This document shows, in pieces, positions 55,487 to 64,000 of a stretch of 64,000 nucleotides of DNA (position 1 is the first letter of the stretch; each line of letters begins with the position of its first letter). Below the pieces are notes generated by a model that was given only the letters and a program-made list of their open reading frames with translations, made no database searches and had not been told where the DNA came from. The stretch spans positions 5,024,001 through 5,088,000 of the forward strand of contig NZ_AP023189.1 of NCBI RefSeq assembly GCF_012767755.2. Direction: 5' to 3'. A program made the position numbers and the translations under genes. The stretch comes from Pseudomonas tohonis. Lineage in GTDB: Bacteria > Pseudomonadota > Gammaproteobacteria > Pseudomonadales > Pseudomonadaceae.

Positions 55487-56545
55487 TCACGCATCAGATG
55501 AAGCATCCCCGCCCGGGGTCACTGACGCCAGGCGCTTTTCCAGCTGCTGCAGACGACGCGCCATGTCATCCAGCTGGCGAATTCTGGCTGCGCTCTTCTT
55601 CCATTCCGCCGCGGGTTGCATGGCGGTACCGGAGGAATAGGCACCAGGCTCGGTAATGGAACGGGTCACCATGGTCATGCCGGTGACGAACACGCCATCG
55701 CAGACCTCGATATGCCCGACCATGCCGACGCCGCCTGCAATCATGCAGTTGCGGCCGATCTTGGTACTGCCGGAAATACCCACGCAGCCGGCCATGGCGG
55801 TGTTGTCACCGACCTGGACGTTGTGGGCGATCATGATCTGGTTGTCCAGCTTCACGCCGTTGCCGATCAGGGTGTCGGCCAGGGCGCCACGGTCGATGGT
55901 GGTGTTGGCACCGACCTCGACATCGTCGCCCAGGGTGACACCGCCGATCTGCGCGATCTTCTGCCAGACACCCTTCTCGTTGGCGAAGCCAAAGCCCTCG
56001 CCACCGATCACGGCACCCGACTGGATGACCACGCGTTTGCCGATACGCACGTCGTGGTAGAGCGTCACGCGGGGCGCCAGCCAGCCGCCCTCGCCTATCA
56101 CGCTGCGTGCGCCCACGACGCTGTACGCGCCGATGGTGACACCGGCGCCGATCTGTGCACCGGACTCGATCACCACGCCAGGCCCGATGCTTGCCGACGG
56201 ATCGACCTTGGCATCGGGGGCGACCACTGCACTCGGATGGATGCCAGGCGCGGCGACGGGCCTGGGATCGAACAGGTGGGAGAGCCGGGCATAGGCCAGG
56301 TAGGGATTGGGCACCAGCAGCGCATCACCGGCGAAGCCTTCGGCATCGGCCGGAGTCAGCAGCACGGCGGCGGCACGGGTATCGGCGAGGAACTTGCGGT
56401 ACTGCGGGTTGGCCAGGAAGGTCAACTGGTCGGGACCAGCGTCCTGCAGCGTAGCCAACCCGGAGACAACCCTGGTCTCGTCGCCACGCAGGGTGGCGTC
56501 GAGACGCTCGGCCAACTGGCCGAGGGTGAAGGTCGCGACGGTCAT
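55487..56545 (-). CDS. lpxD: LpxD, UDP-3-O-acylglucosamine N-acyltransferase
   Basis: A 352-residue trimeric beta-helix enzyme for the N-acyl step of lipid A. It has an N-terminal uridine-binding domain, hexapeptide repeats (about 100-310; the [12 protein letters not shown] stretch has the catalytic His), and a C-terminal helical tail. One base separates its start from the skp stop. Confidence 0.97.
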   Translation of the reverse strand: MTVATFTLGQLAERLDATLRGDETRVVSGLATLQDAGPDQLTFLANPQYRKFLADTRAAAVLLTPADAEGFAGDALLVPNPYLAYARLSHLFDPRPVAAPGIHPSAVVAPDAKVDPSASIGPGVVIESGAQIGAGVTIGAYSVVGARSVIGEGGWLAPRVTLYHDVRIGKRVVIQSGAVIGGEGFGFANEKGVWQKIAQIGGVTLGDDVEVGANTTIDRGALADTLIGNGVKLDNQIMIAHNVQVGDNTAMAGCVGISGSTKIGRNCMIAGGVGMVGHIEVCDGVFVTGMTMVTRSITEPGAYSSGTAMQPAAEWKKSAARIRQLDDMARRLQQLEKRLASVTPGGDASSDA

Positions 56546-56546
56546 A

Positions 56547-57050
56547 TCAGCGCAGTTGGTTCATGCGCTCGATGACCTGGCGAGTGATGTCGTACTGAGG
56601 CTTGACATCGATCACCGCACCGCGCTCCAGCACCAGGTCGTAGCTGCCCTTCTTCAGGACTTCTTCGACGGCCTGGTCCAGCTTCGGCTTCAGTTGCTTG
56701 AGCATTTCGCGGTCGGCAACGGCCTTGGCTTCGTTCAGTTCCTTGGACTGGAACTGGAAGTCACGGGCTTTCTGCTTGAACTCGAGCTCCAGGCGCTCAC
56801 GCTCGGCCTGCTGCATCTTCTCGCCTTCCTTGACCAGGCGATCCTGGATGCGCTTGGCATCGCTTTCCAGGGTCTTGAGCTTGGTCAGCTGGGGGCCGAA
56901 CTTCTTCTCGGCATCCACGGCGTACTTCTTCGCCGAATCCGATTCGAGGAGCGCCATCTGATAGTTCAGTACCGCAACTTTCATCTCGGCAAAAGCCGGA
57001 GAGGCCATCAGGGCCGCGGCAACCAGAACGATTTGAGTCAACTTACGCAC
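56547..57050 (-). CDS. skp: Skp/OmpH periplasmic chaperone
   Basis: A 167-residue periplasmic trimeric holdase for outer-membrane proteins. The signal peptide is about residues 1-21 ([21 protein letters not shown]). Long coiled-coil helices follow ([18 protein letters not shown]). The start is a GTG at 57050 with GGAG six bases upstream; a frame with ATG at 57068 is less likely. It precedes lpxD and follows bamA, as in E. coli. Confidence 0.95.
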   Translation of the reverse strand: MRKLTQIVLVAAALMASPAFAEMKVAVLNYQMALLESDSAKKYAVDAEKKFGPQLTKLKTLESDAKRIQDRLVKEGEKMQQAERERLELEFKQKARDFQFQSKELNEAKAVADREMLKQLKPKLDQAVEEVLKKGSYDLVLERGAVIDVKPQYDITRQVIERMNQLR

Positions 57051-57093
57051 GATGCACTCCTGCAACAAACACTGTTGTCTTCTTGATCAGCAA

Positions 57094-59445
57094 TTAGAAG
57101 GTCTGGCCCAGGGAGAACTGGAATACCTGGGTGTCGGCATTGTCCGGCTTCTTCACCGGCATGCCCAGGCTGAAGCTCAACGGCCCCAGCGCGGTGATCC
57201 AGGTCAGCCCCACACCCACGGAGCTGGCGAGATCGCCTGCGTTGATGCTGCTGCAGTTGGTCGCGGTGGACGAGCAACTGGTGTCGAACACATTACCCAC
57301 ATCCCAGAACAGCACGGTACGCAACTGGCGCTGGTCCTTGACGAAGGGCAGCGGGAACAGCAGCTCTACACCGCCCTGCACCAGAACGTTGCCACCGAAG
57401 GGCAGCGGATCCTGGTCCGGGTCGGCGATGGTGCCGGGGTTGCGACCGGTACTCGGGGTGCTGCGCGGGCCCAGGCTGCTGTCCTCGAAGCCACGCACCG
57501 AGTTGAAGCCGCCGGCGAAGTAGTGCTCGTAGAACGGCAGCTCGGAGGTGGAGCCGTAGCTGTCGCCGTAGCCCAGCTCGGTGTGCCAGCGCAGCGCGGT
57601 GCTCTGGCTCAGCGGGGTGAAGAGCTGGGCACGGTAGTCGAGCTTGAAGAACGACAGGTCGCTGCCCGGCAGCGTGCTTTCCAGCACCAGGCTCTGGGAA
57701 TGGCCACGGTTGGCCAGCACGCCACGGTTCAGGGTCGATTCGGACCAGCCGATGGAACCCTTGAAGTTCAGGTACTTGTCGCCTTCCTGACGGATGAAGT
57801 CGAAGATCTCGTCGACGGTGTAGCGACCAGTGCCGATCTCGTCCTGCTGCACGGTCAGGCCGAAGGTCAGGCGCGAGGTCTCGTTGATCGGATAGCCGAC
57901 GCTCACGCCACCACCGAGGCTGTCCACCGAGTAGCTGGATACGTCGACATCGAGGTCGTCGTAGTCGGTGGTGCGGTAGAAGGCGTTGTAGCCCAGGCTC
58001 ACGCCGTCGACGGTCCAGTAGGGGTCCACGAAGCCGAAGTTGTAGCGGGTCTGGTACTCGGAACGGGTCAGGCCGATGCTGACCTTGTTGCCGGTACCGA
58101 GGAAGTTGTTCTGGCTGATCGAGCCGCCGAGGATCAGGCCCGCGCTCTGCGCGAAGCCGACACTGGCGGTGATGGAGCCGGAAGGCTGCTCTTCGACGCT
58201 GTAGTTGACGTCGACCTGGTCGTCGGTGCCCGGCACCTGCGGGGTCTCGACGTTGACTTCCTTGAAGAAGCCCAGGCGTTCCAGGCGGGTCTTGGACTGG
58301 TCGATCAGGTAGGTCGAGGCCCAGCCACCTTCCATCTGGCGCATCTCGCGGCGCAGCACTTCGTCCTCGGACTTGGTGTTGCCACGGAAGTTGATGCGGT
58401 TGACGTAGGCACGCTTGCCCGGATCGACGGCGAAGGTCACGGAGACGGTGTGATCCTCGTCGTGAGCCTGGGGCACGCCGTTGACGTTGGCGAAGGTGTA
58501 GCCCTCGTTGCCCAGGCGGCGGGTGATCAGCTCGGAGGTGGTGGTCATGATCTTGCGGGAGAAGACCTGGCCTTCCTTCACCAGTAGCAGCGACTTGACC
58601 TCTTCTTCCGGCACCTTCAGGTCGCCGGAGAGCTTCACGTCGCGGATGGTGTATTTCTCGCCTTCGTCGACGTTGACGGTGACGTAGACGTGCTTCTTGT
58701 CCGGGGTGATGGATACCTGGGTGGAGGAGATATCCATGTTGATGTAGCCGCGGTCCAGGTAGTAGGAGCGCAGGCGCTCAAGGTCACCGGAAAGCTTCTC
58801 GCGGGCGTACTTGTCATCGTTCTTGAAGAACGACAGCCAGTTGGTGGTCTTCAGCTCGAAGAGGCCAATCAGGTCCTCATCGGGGAATACGGTGTTGCCC
58901 ACCACGTTGATGTGCTGGATGGCAGCGACCGTGCCTTCGTTGATGTTGATCTTCAGCGCGACGCGGTTGCGCGGTTGCGGGATCACCTCGGCTTCGATCT
59001 CGGCGGAGTAGCGGCCCTGGGCCACGTACTGGCGCTGCAGCTCGTTGCGCACGCCTTCGAGGGTCGCGCGCTGGAAGATCTCGCCTTCGGAGAGGCCGGA
59101 CTGCTTCAGGCCCTTGAGCAGGTCTTCGCTGGTGATGGCCTTGTTGCCTTCGATCTCGATGCTGGAAATCGACGGGCGCTCGACCACACTGATCACCAGG
59201 ACACCACCATCGCGGCCGAGCTGGATGTCCTGGAAGAAACCGGTCTTGAACAGGGCGCGAGTGGCTTCAACCAAGCGGCGGTCATCCGCCTGATCGCCGA
59301 CGTTGAGCGGCAGAGCACCGAACACGCTGCCGGCGGATACCCGCTGCAGGCCGTTTACGCGGATGTCGGAGATGGTGAAGGACTCGGCGTGAACTTCGCC
59401 GATCATGAGTGCGGCGAGCACCGCAGTTAGCAACAGGCGTTTCAT
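57094..59445 (-). CDS. bamA: BamA, outer-membrane assembly factor
   Basis: This 783-residue BAM complex core has a signal peptide (about 1-20), five POTRA domains (about 24-420) and a 16-stranded barrel ending in LGQTF with terminal Phe. It inserts barrel proteins, including the FadL-type porin encoded here. The barrel L6 region keeps the VRGF motif (SVRGFED). Length is near 797 of P. aeruginosa. It is 43 bp upstream of skp and 74 bp downstream of rseP. Confidence 0.97.
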   Translation of the reverse strand: MKRLLLTAVLAALMIGEVHAESFTISDIRVNGLQRVSAGSVFGALPLNVGDQADDRRLVEATRALFKTGFFQDIQLGRDGGVLVISVVERPSISSIEIEGNKAITSEDLLKGLKQSGLSEGEIFQRATLEGVRNELQRQYVAQGRYSAEIEAEVIPQPRNRVALKININEGTVAAIQHINVVGNTVFPDEDLIGLFELKTTNWLSFFKNDDKYAREKLSGDLERLRSYYLDRGYINMDISSTQVSITPDKKHVYVTVNVDEGEKYTIRDVKLSGDLKVPEEEVKSLLLVKEGQVFSRKIMTTTSELITRRLGNEGYTFANVNGVPQAHDEDHTVSVTFAVDPGKRAYVNRINFRGNTKSEDEVLRREMRQMEGGWASTYLIDQSKTRLERLGFFKEVNVETPQVPGTDDQVDVNYSVEEQPSGSITASVGFAQSAGLILGGSISQNNFLGTGNKVSIGLTRSEYQTRYNFGFVDPYWTVDGVSLGYNAFYRTTDYDDLDVDVSSYSVDSLGGGVSVGYPINETSRLTFGLTVQQDEIGTGRYTVDEIFDFIRQEGDKYLNFKGSIGWSESTLNRGVLANRGHSQSLVLESTLPGSDLSFFKLDYRAQLFTPLSQSTALRWHTELGYGDSYGSTSELPFYEHYFAGGFNSVRGFEDSSLGPRSTPSTGRNPGTIADPDQDPLPFGGNVLVQGGVELLFPLPFVKDQRQLRTVLFWDVGNVFDTSCSSTATNCSSINAGDLASSVGVGLTWITALGPLSFSLGMPVKKPDNADTQVFQFSLGQTF

Positions 59446-59479
59446 GAAGTCCTTTTTTATTCCAACTGATAATAAGGAA

Positions 59480-59500
59480 TCTGCCGCGAAGGGCGGCAGA
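59480..59500 (-). other. Hairpin between rseP and bamA
   Basis: TCTGCCGC (59480-59487), GAAGG loop, GCGGCAGA (59493-59500): a perfect 8-bp stem ~35 bases upstream of the bamA start. It could slow transcription or protect the mRNA end after rseP. Confidence 0.5.
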
Positions 59501-59519
59501 TCCGGAATTCAGCGACGCG

Positions 59520-60869
59520 TTACAGACGGCCCAGATCGTTCACCAGGGCCAATAGCATGACCCCGACGACAAGACTGATGCCGATCTGTACCCCCCAAGC
59601 TTGCACCCGCTCTGACAGTGGTCGTCCACGCGCCCATTCGATCAGGTAGAACAGCAGGTGCCCCCCGTCCAGGACGGGAATTGGCAACAGATTGAGAACC
59701 CCCAGGCTTATGCTCAGGTAGGCCAGGAAATTCAGGAAATCCCCCACGCCGGACTGGGCTGAAGCGCCCGCCACTTTAGCAATGGTTATCGGCCCGCTCA
59801 AGTTTTTTACCGAGAGCTCGCCGAGCAACATTTTCTTTAGGGAATCCAGAGTTAGCAGGCTCATGGACCAGGTCCGCGCCGCTGCCTCGCCGACCGCATC
59901 GAGCGGGCCGAAGCTCACCTCGCGCAGCATCTCGGCCGGCCACTCACCCGCCTTTACGCCGGCGCCGAGGAAGCCGCTGCGGGCGTCACCCTCGCCGCGC
60001 GCCCCCAGGGTGACGGGCATTTCGGCGACCTGCCCGTCACGCTCGTAGCTCACCGTGATGCGCTGGCCCGGGCGGCTGCGGACGAAATCCACCAACTGCT
60101 GCCAGTCATCCATCGCCTGCCCATCGAGGGCCCGGATGCGATCGCCCGGGCGCAGCCCAGCGGCCTGGGCCGGACCTTCCGGCACCTCGTCCAGCAGCGG
60201 CGGCATGGCTGGACGCCACGGCCGGATGCCCAGCGAACCGATGGGATCTGGTTCGTCAGCGCCTTTCAGCCAGTCGTTGAGCTGCAGGCGCAGCGGGGTC
60301 TCGGCAGTCGAGCCCTGGCTGCGCACCACCAGGTTGAGGTCGCCGCTCTCGCCGAGACGACGCACCAACTGCAGGTTGACGCCGCCCCAGCCGGTGACGG
60401 CCTTGCCATCGACGGAAAGGATTTCCTGCCCGACCTGCAGGCCGGCCTGCGCGGCGATGCTGTCGGCGGCAACGGAGCCCACTACCGGACGCACCTGCTG
60501 CGTGCCCAGCATGGCCAGGATCCAGAAGAACAGCAGCGCGAGGAGGAAGTTGGCGATGGGCCCGGCGGCGACGATGGCGATGCGCTGCCCCACGGGCTTG
60601 CGATTGAACGAACGGTCGAGCTCCGCAGCGGGCACTTCAGCCTCGCGCTCGTCGAGCATCTTCACGTAGCCACCCAGGGGGATGGCGGCGATCACGAACT
60701 CGGTGCCATGGCGGTCATGCCAGCGGACCAGCGGGGTGCCGAAACCGACGGAGAACCGCAGCACCTTGACGCCGCAGCGACGAGCGACCCAGAAGTGGCC
60801 GAACTCGTGGAAGGTGACCAGCACCCCCAATGCCACCAGGGTACCCAAGACCATGTATAGCGCGCTCAT
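59520..60869 (-). CDS. rseP: RseP/MucP site-2 intramembrane protease
   Basis: A 449-residue zinc metalloprotease of the inner membrane. It cleaves anti-sigma factors (RseA/MucA) in envelope stress and clears signal peptides. HEFGH (His21, Glu22, His25) is the zinc motif; LDGGH near the C-terminus supplies the third ligand. Two PDZ domains lie in between (about 115-280). Four helices span the membrane. Called mucP in P. aeruginosa. Next to bamA. Confidence 0.96.
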   Translation of the reverse strand: MSALYMVLGTLVALGVLVTFHEFGHFWVARRCGVKVLRFSVGFGTPLVRWHDRHGTEFVIAAIPLGGYVKMLDEREAEVPAAELDRSFNRKPVGQRIAIVAAGPIANFLLALLFFWILAMLGTQQVRPVVGSVAADSIAAQAGLQVGQEILSVDGKAVTGWGGVNLQLVRRLGESGDLNLVVRSQGSTAETPLRLQLNDWLKGADEPDPIGSLGIRPWRPAMPPLLDEVPEGPAQAAGLRPGDRIRALDGQAMDDWQQLVDFVRSRPGQRITVSYERDGQVAEMPVTLGARGEGDARSGFLGAGVKAGEWPAEMLREVSFGPLDAVGEAAARTWSMSLLTLDSLKKMLLGELSVKNLSGPITIAKVAGASAQSGVGDFLNFLAYLSISLGVLNLLPIPVLDGGHLLFYLIEWARGRPLSERVQAWGVQIGISLVVGVMLLALVNDLGRL

Positions 60870-60884
60870 CGAGAACCTCCGGGC

Positions 60885-62075
60885 TCAACGCCCGTGACGG
60901 GCCAACCAATCCTGCGCCGCAGCGCGTGCACGGGCGTCCGCGAGCAGCACGGCGTCCAGCGTTTCGACCGCCAGCACCGATTCGCGGTTCAGCACCTCGT
61001 CGATGATACTCGCGATCTCCGTGAAGCGAATGCGCCGCTCGAGGAAGGCCGCGACAGCCACCTCGTTGGCGGCATTGAGCATCGCCGGGGCACTGCCACC
61101 CGCCTCCGCCGCCTGTCGCGCCAGGCGCAGGCAGGGGAACCGCGTCTCGTCAGGCTCATGGAAATCCAGCCGACCGATACGGAAAAGGTCCAGCGCAGAG
61201 ACACCCGAATCGATGCGCTCCGGCCAGGCCAGGGCGTGGGCGATGGGCGTGCGCATGTCGGGGTTGCCCAATTGGGCGAGCACCGAGCCATCGACATAAT
61301 CGACCAGAGAGTGAATGACGCTCTGGGGGTGGATCACCACCTCGACCTGGGACGGGCTCGCATCGAACAGCCAGCAGGCTTCGATCAGCTCGAGCCCCTT
61401 GTTCATCATGCTCGCCGAATCCACGGAGATCTTCCGCCCCATGGACCAGTTGGGATGGGCGCAGGCCTGTTCGGGGCTCACCTCATGCAGCACATCCAGC
61501 GAGGTTTCGCGGAACGGGCCGCCGGATGCGGTGAGGAGGATGCGCCGCACGCCGACCTGCGCGAGGCCACGGGAATAGTCCCCCGGCAGGCACTGGAAGA
61601 TCGCGTTGTGCTCGCTGTCGATGGGTAGCAGCACCGCACCACTGTGCCGCACCGCCTGGATGAACAGCGCCCCGGACATCACCAGGGCTTCCTTGTTGGC
61701 CAGCAGCACGCGCTTTCCGGCCTCGACGGCAGCCAGGGTCGGCTTGAGGCCGGCCGCGCCGACGATGGCGGCCATGACCGCATCGACCTCGGGATGAGAC
61801 GCGACCTCACAAAGCCCGCCCTCCCCCACCAACACCTCCGTGGTCAGGCCGGCACCCTGGAGCCCGGCCTGCAGGTGGCGGGCGGACTCCTGGTCAGGCA
61901 CCACGGCATAGCGCGGACGGTGCCGCAGGCACAGGGCCTGCAATTCGGACAGGCGGGAGAAACCGCTCAGGGCGAAAGCCTCATAGCGCAGAGGATGGCG
62001 CGCGATGACATCCAGGGTGCTGAGGCCGATGGAACCGGTGGCTCCCAGCACGGTGATGCGTTGCGGACGGCTCAC
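60885..62075 (-). CDS. dxr: Dxr (IspC), DXP reductoisomerase
   Basis: This 396-residue MEP-pathway enzyme uses NADPH ([13 protein letters not shown]) and metal and substrate residues ([23 protein letters not shown]). The start is a GTG at 62075, overlapping the cdsA stop (GTGA), which gives the canonical N-terminus SRPQRITVL. Frames upstream lack homology. Length equals P. aeruginosa Dxr. It supplies isoprenoid precursors for undecaprenyl diphosphate (uppS next door). Confidence 0.97.
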   Translation of the reverse strand: MSRPQRITVLGATGSIGLSTLDVIARHPLRYEAFALSGFSRLSELQALCLRHRPRYAVVPDQESARHLQAGLQGAGLTTEVLVGEGGLCEVASHPEVDAVMAAIVGAAGLKPTLAAVEAGKRVLLANKEALVMSGALFIQAVRHSGAVLLPIDSEHNAIFQCLPGDYSRGLAQVGVRRILLTASGGPFRETSLDVLHEVSPEQACAHPNWSMGRKISVDSASMMNKGLELIEACWLFDASPSQVEVVIHPQSVIHSLVDYVDGSVLAQLGNPDMRTPIAHALAWPERIDSGVSALDLFRIGRLDFHEPDETRFPCLRLARQAAEAGGSAPAMLNAANEVAVAAFLERRIRFTEIASIIDEVLNRESVLAVETLDAVLLADARARAAAQDWLARHGR

Positions 62076-62887
62076 AGACTGCCCCAGCCGGCGACCCACA
62101 GCAGCGCGGCGAACATCGGGATGGCGGCGGTGAGGCTGTCGATACGGTCGAGCACGCCACCATGGCCAGGCAGCAGGTTGCTGCTGTCCTTGATGCCGGA
62201 CTGGCGCTTGAACATGCTTTCGGTGAGGTCGCCCACCACCGAGATCAGCACCACCAGCGCAGCGCCGAGCAACCCGGCGAGCAGCACGCCGCCGTCCCAG
62301 CCGCGGAAGATGCCCACGCCCAGGGTGATCAGCAGGCTTGTGCACAGGCCGCCAATGAGGCCTTCCCAGCTCTTGCCGGGGCTGACCGCAGGGGCCAGCT
62401 TGCGCTTGCCGAAGGCCTTGCCGGAAAAATAGGCGCCGATATCAGCGGCCCAGACCAGCACCATCACGGCGAGGATCAGCCAGTTCGCCAGCGGCCACTG
62501 CTTGAACAGCACCAGCCCCTGCCAGGCCGGCAGGAGGATCAGCAGGCCGATCGCCAGCTTGCCGGCGGAGCCACCCCAATAGCGGCTGGAGCCCGGATAG
62601 CCGAGCACCAGCAAGGTCGCGGCCAGCCACCAGAGGATGCCGACGGCCAGGACCCAGGGCGCCAGGGCCGGCACCTGGTAGAGACCGAACAGCAGGGCCG
62701 CGACCAGCGCGGCGTAGCCGACACGGGCCGACTGGGCGTCGAAGCCGGCGAGGCGCGCCCATTCCCAGCCTCCGAGGCTGACCACCAGGCCGATGAACAG
62801 CGCGAAAGCGCCGCCGTCGAGCAGGAAGAAACCTCCCAGCGCGATGGGCAGGAGCACCAGCGCGGTGATGATTCGTTGTTTGAGCAT
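62072..62887 (-). CDS. cdsA: CdsA, phosphatidate cytidylyltransferase
   Basis: A 271-residue integral membrane enzyme that makes CDP-diacylglycerol for all phospholipids. The signature [31 protein letters not shown] is complete, with eight or so helices. Stop overlaps dxr start. It uses CTP, made by PyrG encoded upstream. Confidence 0.96.
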   Translation of the reverse strand: MLKQRIITALVLLPIALGGFFLLDGGAFALFIGLVVSLGGWEWARLAGFDAQSARVGYAALVAALLFGLYQVPALAPWVLAVGILWWLAATLLVLGYPGSSRYWGGSAGKLAIGLLILLPAWQGLVLFKQWPLANWLILAVMVLVWAADIGAYFSGKAFGKRKLAPAVSPGKSWEGLIGGLCTSLLITLGVGIFRGWDGGVLLAGLLGAALVVLISVVGDLTESMFKRQSGIKDSSNLLPGHGGVLDRIDSLTAAIPMFAALLWVAGWGSL

Positions 62888-62889
62888 CG

Positions 62890-63636
62890 TTAACGGGCCT
62901 CGGCTTCTATCTGTTCGCTGGTCTTGCCGAAGCGGCGCTGGCGCGTGGCGTAGTCGCCCAGGGCCTTGCGCATGGCTTCGTGCTTGAAGTCGGGCCAGAA
63001 CAGATCGGAGAAATACAGCTCGGCATAGGCCAGCTGCCAGAGCAGGAAGTTACTGATGCGATGCTCGCCCCCGGTGCGGATGCACAGATCGGGCAGCGGC
63101 AGGTCGCCAGTGGCCAGGCAGTTCTGCAGCAGCCCGGGCGTGATCTCGTCCACCTGCAGGTGCCCGGCCTGGACTTCACGGGCCAGGCGCTGGGCGGCCT
63201 GGGTGATGTCCCATTGGCCACCGTAGTTGGCGGCGATCTGCAGGGTGAAGCGGTGCTCGCCAGCGGTCAGTAACTCGGCTTCGCGCATGGCGGCCTGCAA
63301 CTCGGGATGGAACCGCGAACGGTCACCGATGATGCGCAGGCGGATCTGGTTGTCGTTCAGGCGCCGCGCCTCCCGGCGCAGGGCCGAGAGGAACAGCTCC
63401 ATCAGCGCGCCGACCTCCTCGGCCGGACGCTGCCAGTTCTCACTGGAGAAAGCGAAGAGCGTGAGCACCTCGACACCCGCCTCGGCGCACACCTCGATCA
63501 CCGCACGGACGGCATCGACACCGGCCTTGTGACCGGCGACGCCCGGCAGCAGGCGCTTCTTGGCCCAGCGATTGTTGCCATCCATGATGATCGCCACATG
63601 ACGCGGGATCGCTGGAGAAACGCCTTTCTTGTCCAT
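62890..63636 (-). CDS. uppS: UppS, undecaprenyl diphosphate synthase
   Basis: A 248-residue cis-prenyltransferase that makes the C55 carrier for peptidoglycan and O-antigen. Motif VAIIMDGNNRWAKKR (Asp19), FAFSSENWQRP and the RTGGEHRISNFLLWQ region are present. Length matches. Two bases from cdsA. Confidence 0.97.
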   Translation of the reverse strand: MDKKGVSPAIPRHVAIIMDGNNRWAKKRLLPGVAGHKAGVDAVRAVIEVCAEAGVEVLTLFAFSSENWQRPAEEVGALMELFLSALRREARRLNDNQIRLRIIGDRSRFHPELQAAMREAELLTAGEHRFTLQIAANYGGQWDITQAAQRLAREVQAGHLQVDEITPGLLQNCLATGDLPLPDLCIRTGGEHRISNFLLWQLAYAELYFSDLFWPDFKHEAMRKALGDYATRQRRFGKTSEQIEAEAR

Positions 63637-63648
63637 ATGGGGGTGCCG

Positions 63649-64000
63649 TCAGACAGCCATCAGGTCGTTTTCTTTGGCTTCCAGGCCCTTGTCGACCTCA
63701 GCGACGAACTTGTCGGTCAGCTTCTGCACATCATCGGCAGCGCGACGCTCGTCGTCCTCGCTGATTTCCTTTTCCTTCACCAGGTCCTTCAGCTGCGCCA
63801 GGGCATCGCGGCGGATGTTGCGCACGGCGATACGGGCGTTCTCGGCTTCAGCGCGGGCCTGCTTGGTGTAGCCCTTGCGGGTTTCCTCGGTCAGGGCCGG
63901 CATCGGGACGCGGATGGTGGTACCGGCGGTGGCCGGGTTGAGGCCGAGGTCGGAGGTCATGATGGCCTTCTCGACCGCCTGGATCATGCTCTTGTCGAAC
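63649..64000 (-). CDS. frr: Ribosome recycling factor, C-terminal part (gene cut by window end)
   Basis: About 116 codons of the C-terminal two-thirds are visible; the start is beyond 64000. Domain I and II segments are seen ([28 protein letters not shown]; then [31 protein letters not shown]). RRF frees ribosomes after termination together with EF-G. It heads the visible frr-uppS-cdsA-dxr-rseP-bamA series. Confidence 0.95.
   Translation of the reverse strand, partial: FDKSMIQAVEKAIMTSDLGLNPATAGTTIRVPMPALTEETRKGYTKQARAEAENARIAVRNIRRDALAQLKDLVKEKEISEDDERRAADDVQKLTDKFVAEVDKGLEAKENDLMAV

Overview
The window is a high-GC, densely coding stretch of a Pseudomonas chromosome. Gene content, protein similarity (recognised from memory) and local order resemble P. 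aeruginosa and its relatives. The order is a mosaic relative to what I remember of PAO1, so this is probably a different Pseudomonas (or Metapseudomonas-type) species. I see no rRNA, insertion sequence, CRISPR array or intact prophage. Almost everything is core or soft-core.

Layout. (1) 1-12.9 kb: end of gacS, ldhA, two small ORFs, dinB, a phage-lysozyme-like orphan, initiator tRNA-fMet, mprF with its VirJ/AcvB-like hydrolase partner, cytochrome b561, kup and rimO. (2) 13-18.8 kb: a short accessory-like segment with a putative deaminase-fold protein, a GST, a RhlG-like reductase, trmO, a divergent monooxygenase/VOC pair around palindromic operators, and the divergent fpr/finR pair. (3) 18.8-27.2 kb: dgkA, erdR, a DMT transporter, a DTW protein, a nitrilase-family hydrolase, a long FadL-type porin, a PA3611-like secreted protein, a ribbon-helix-helix protein and a LOG-family nucleosidase. 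(4) 27.2-35.9 kb: recX-recA with an SOS box, pncC, mutS, fdxA, the regulatory RNA rsmZ with its GacA box, rpoS, nlpD and pcm. (5) 35.9-46.2 kb: surE-truD-ispF, the glutathione-dependent formaldehyde genes with a divergent LysR regulator, then ispD-ftsB and pyrG-kdsA-eno. (6) 46.4-64 kb: the long envelope and replication cluster tilS, accA, dnaE, rnhB, lpxB, lpxA, fabZ, lpxD, skp, bamA, rseP, dxr, cdsA, uppS and frr, all on the minus strand and often overlapping by four bases.

Functional links. The first gene (gacS) is the sensor that, through GacA, would drive the small RNA rsmZ found at 32.6-32.7 kb next to rpoS. The last third couples lipid A, phospholipid, isoprenoid and outer-membrane protein assembly to translation and replication genes. 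mprF and its neighbour form a make-and-break pair for aminoacylated phosphatidylglycerol. The observations most worth following are the uncharacterised deaminase-like protein at 13.05 kb, the palindromic operator region at 16.4 kb, and a few unassigned structured intergenic sequences. All calls rest on reading the sequence and remembered family knowledge; no database search was run.
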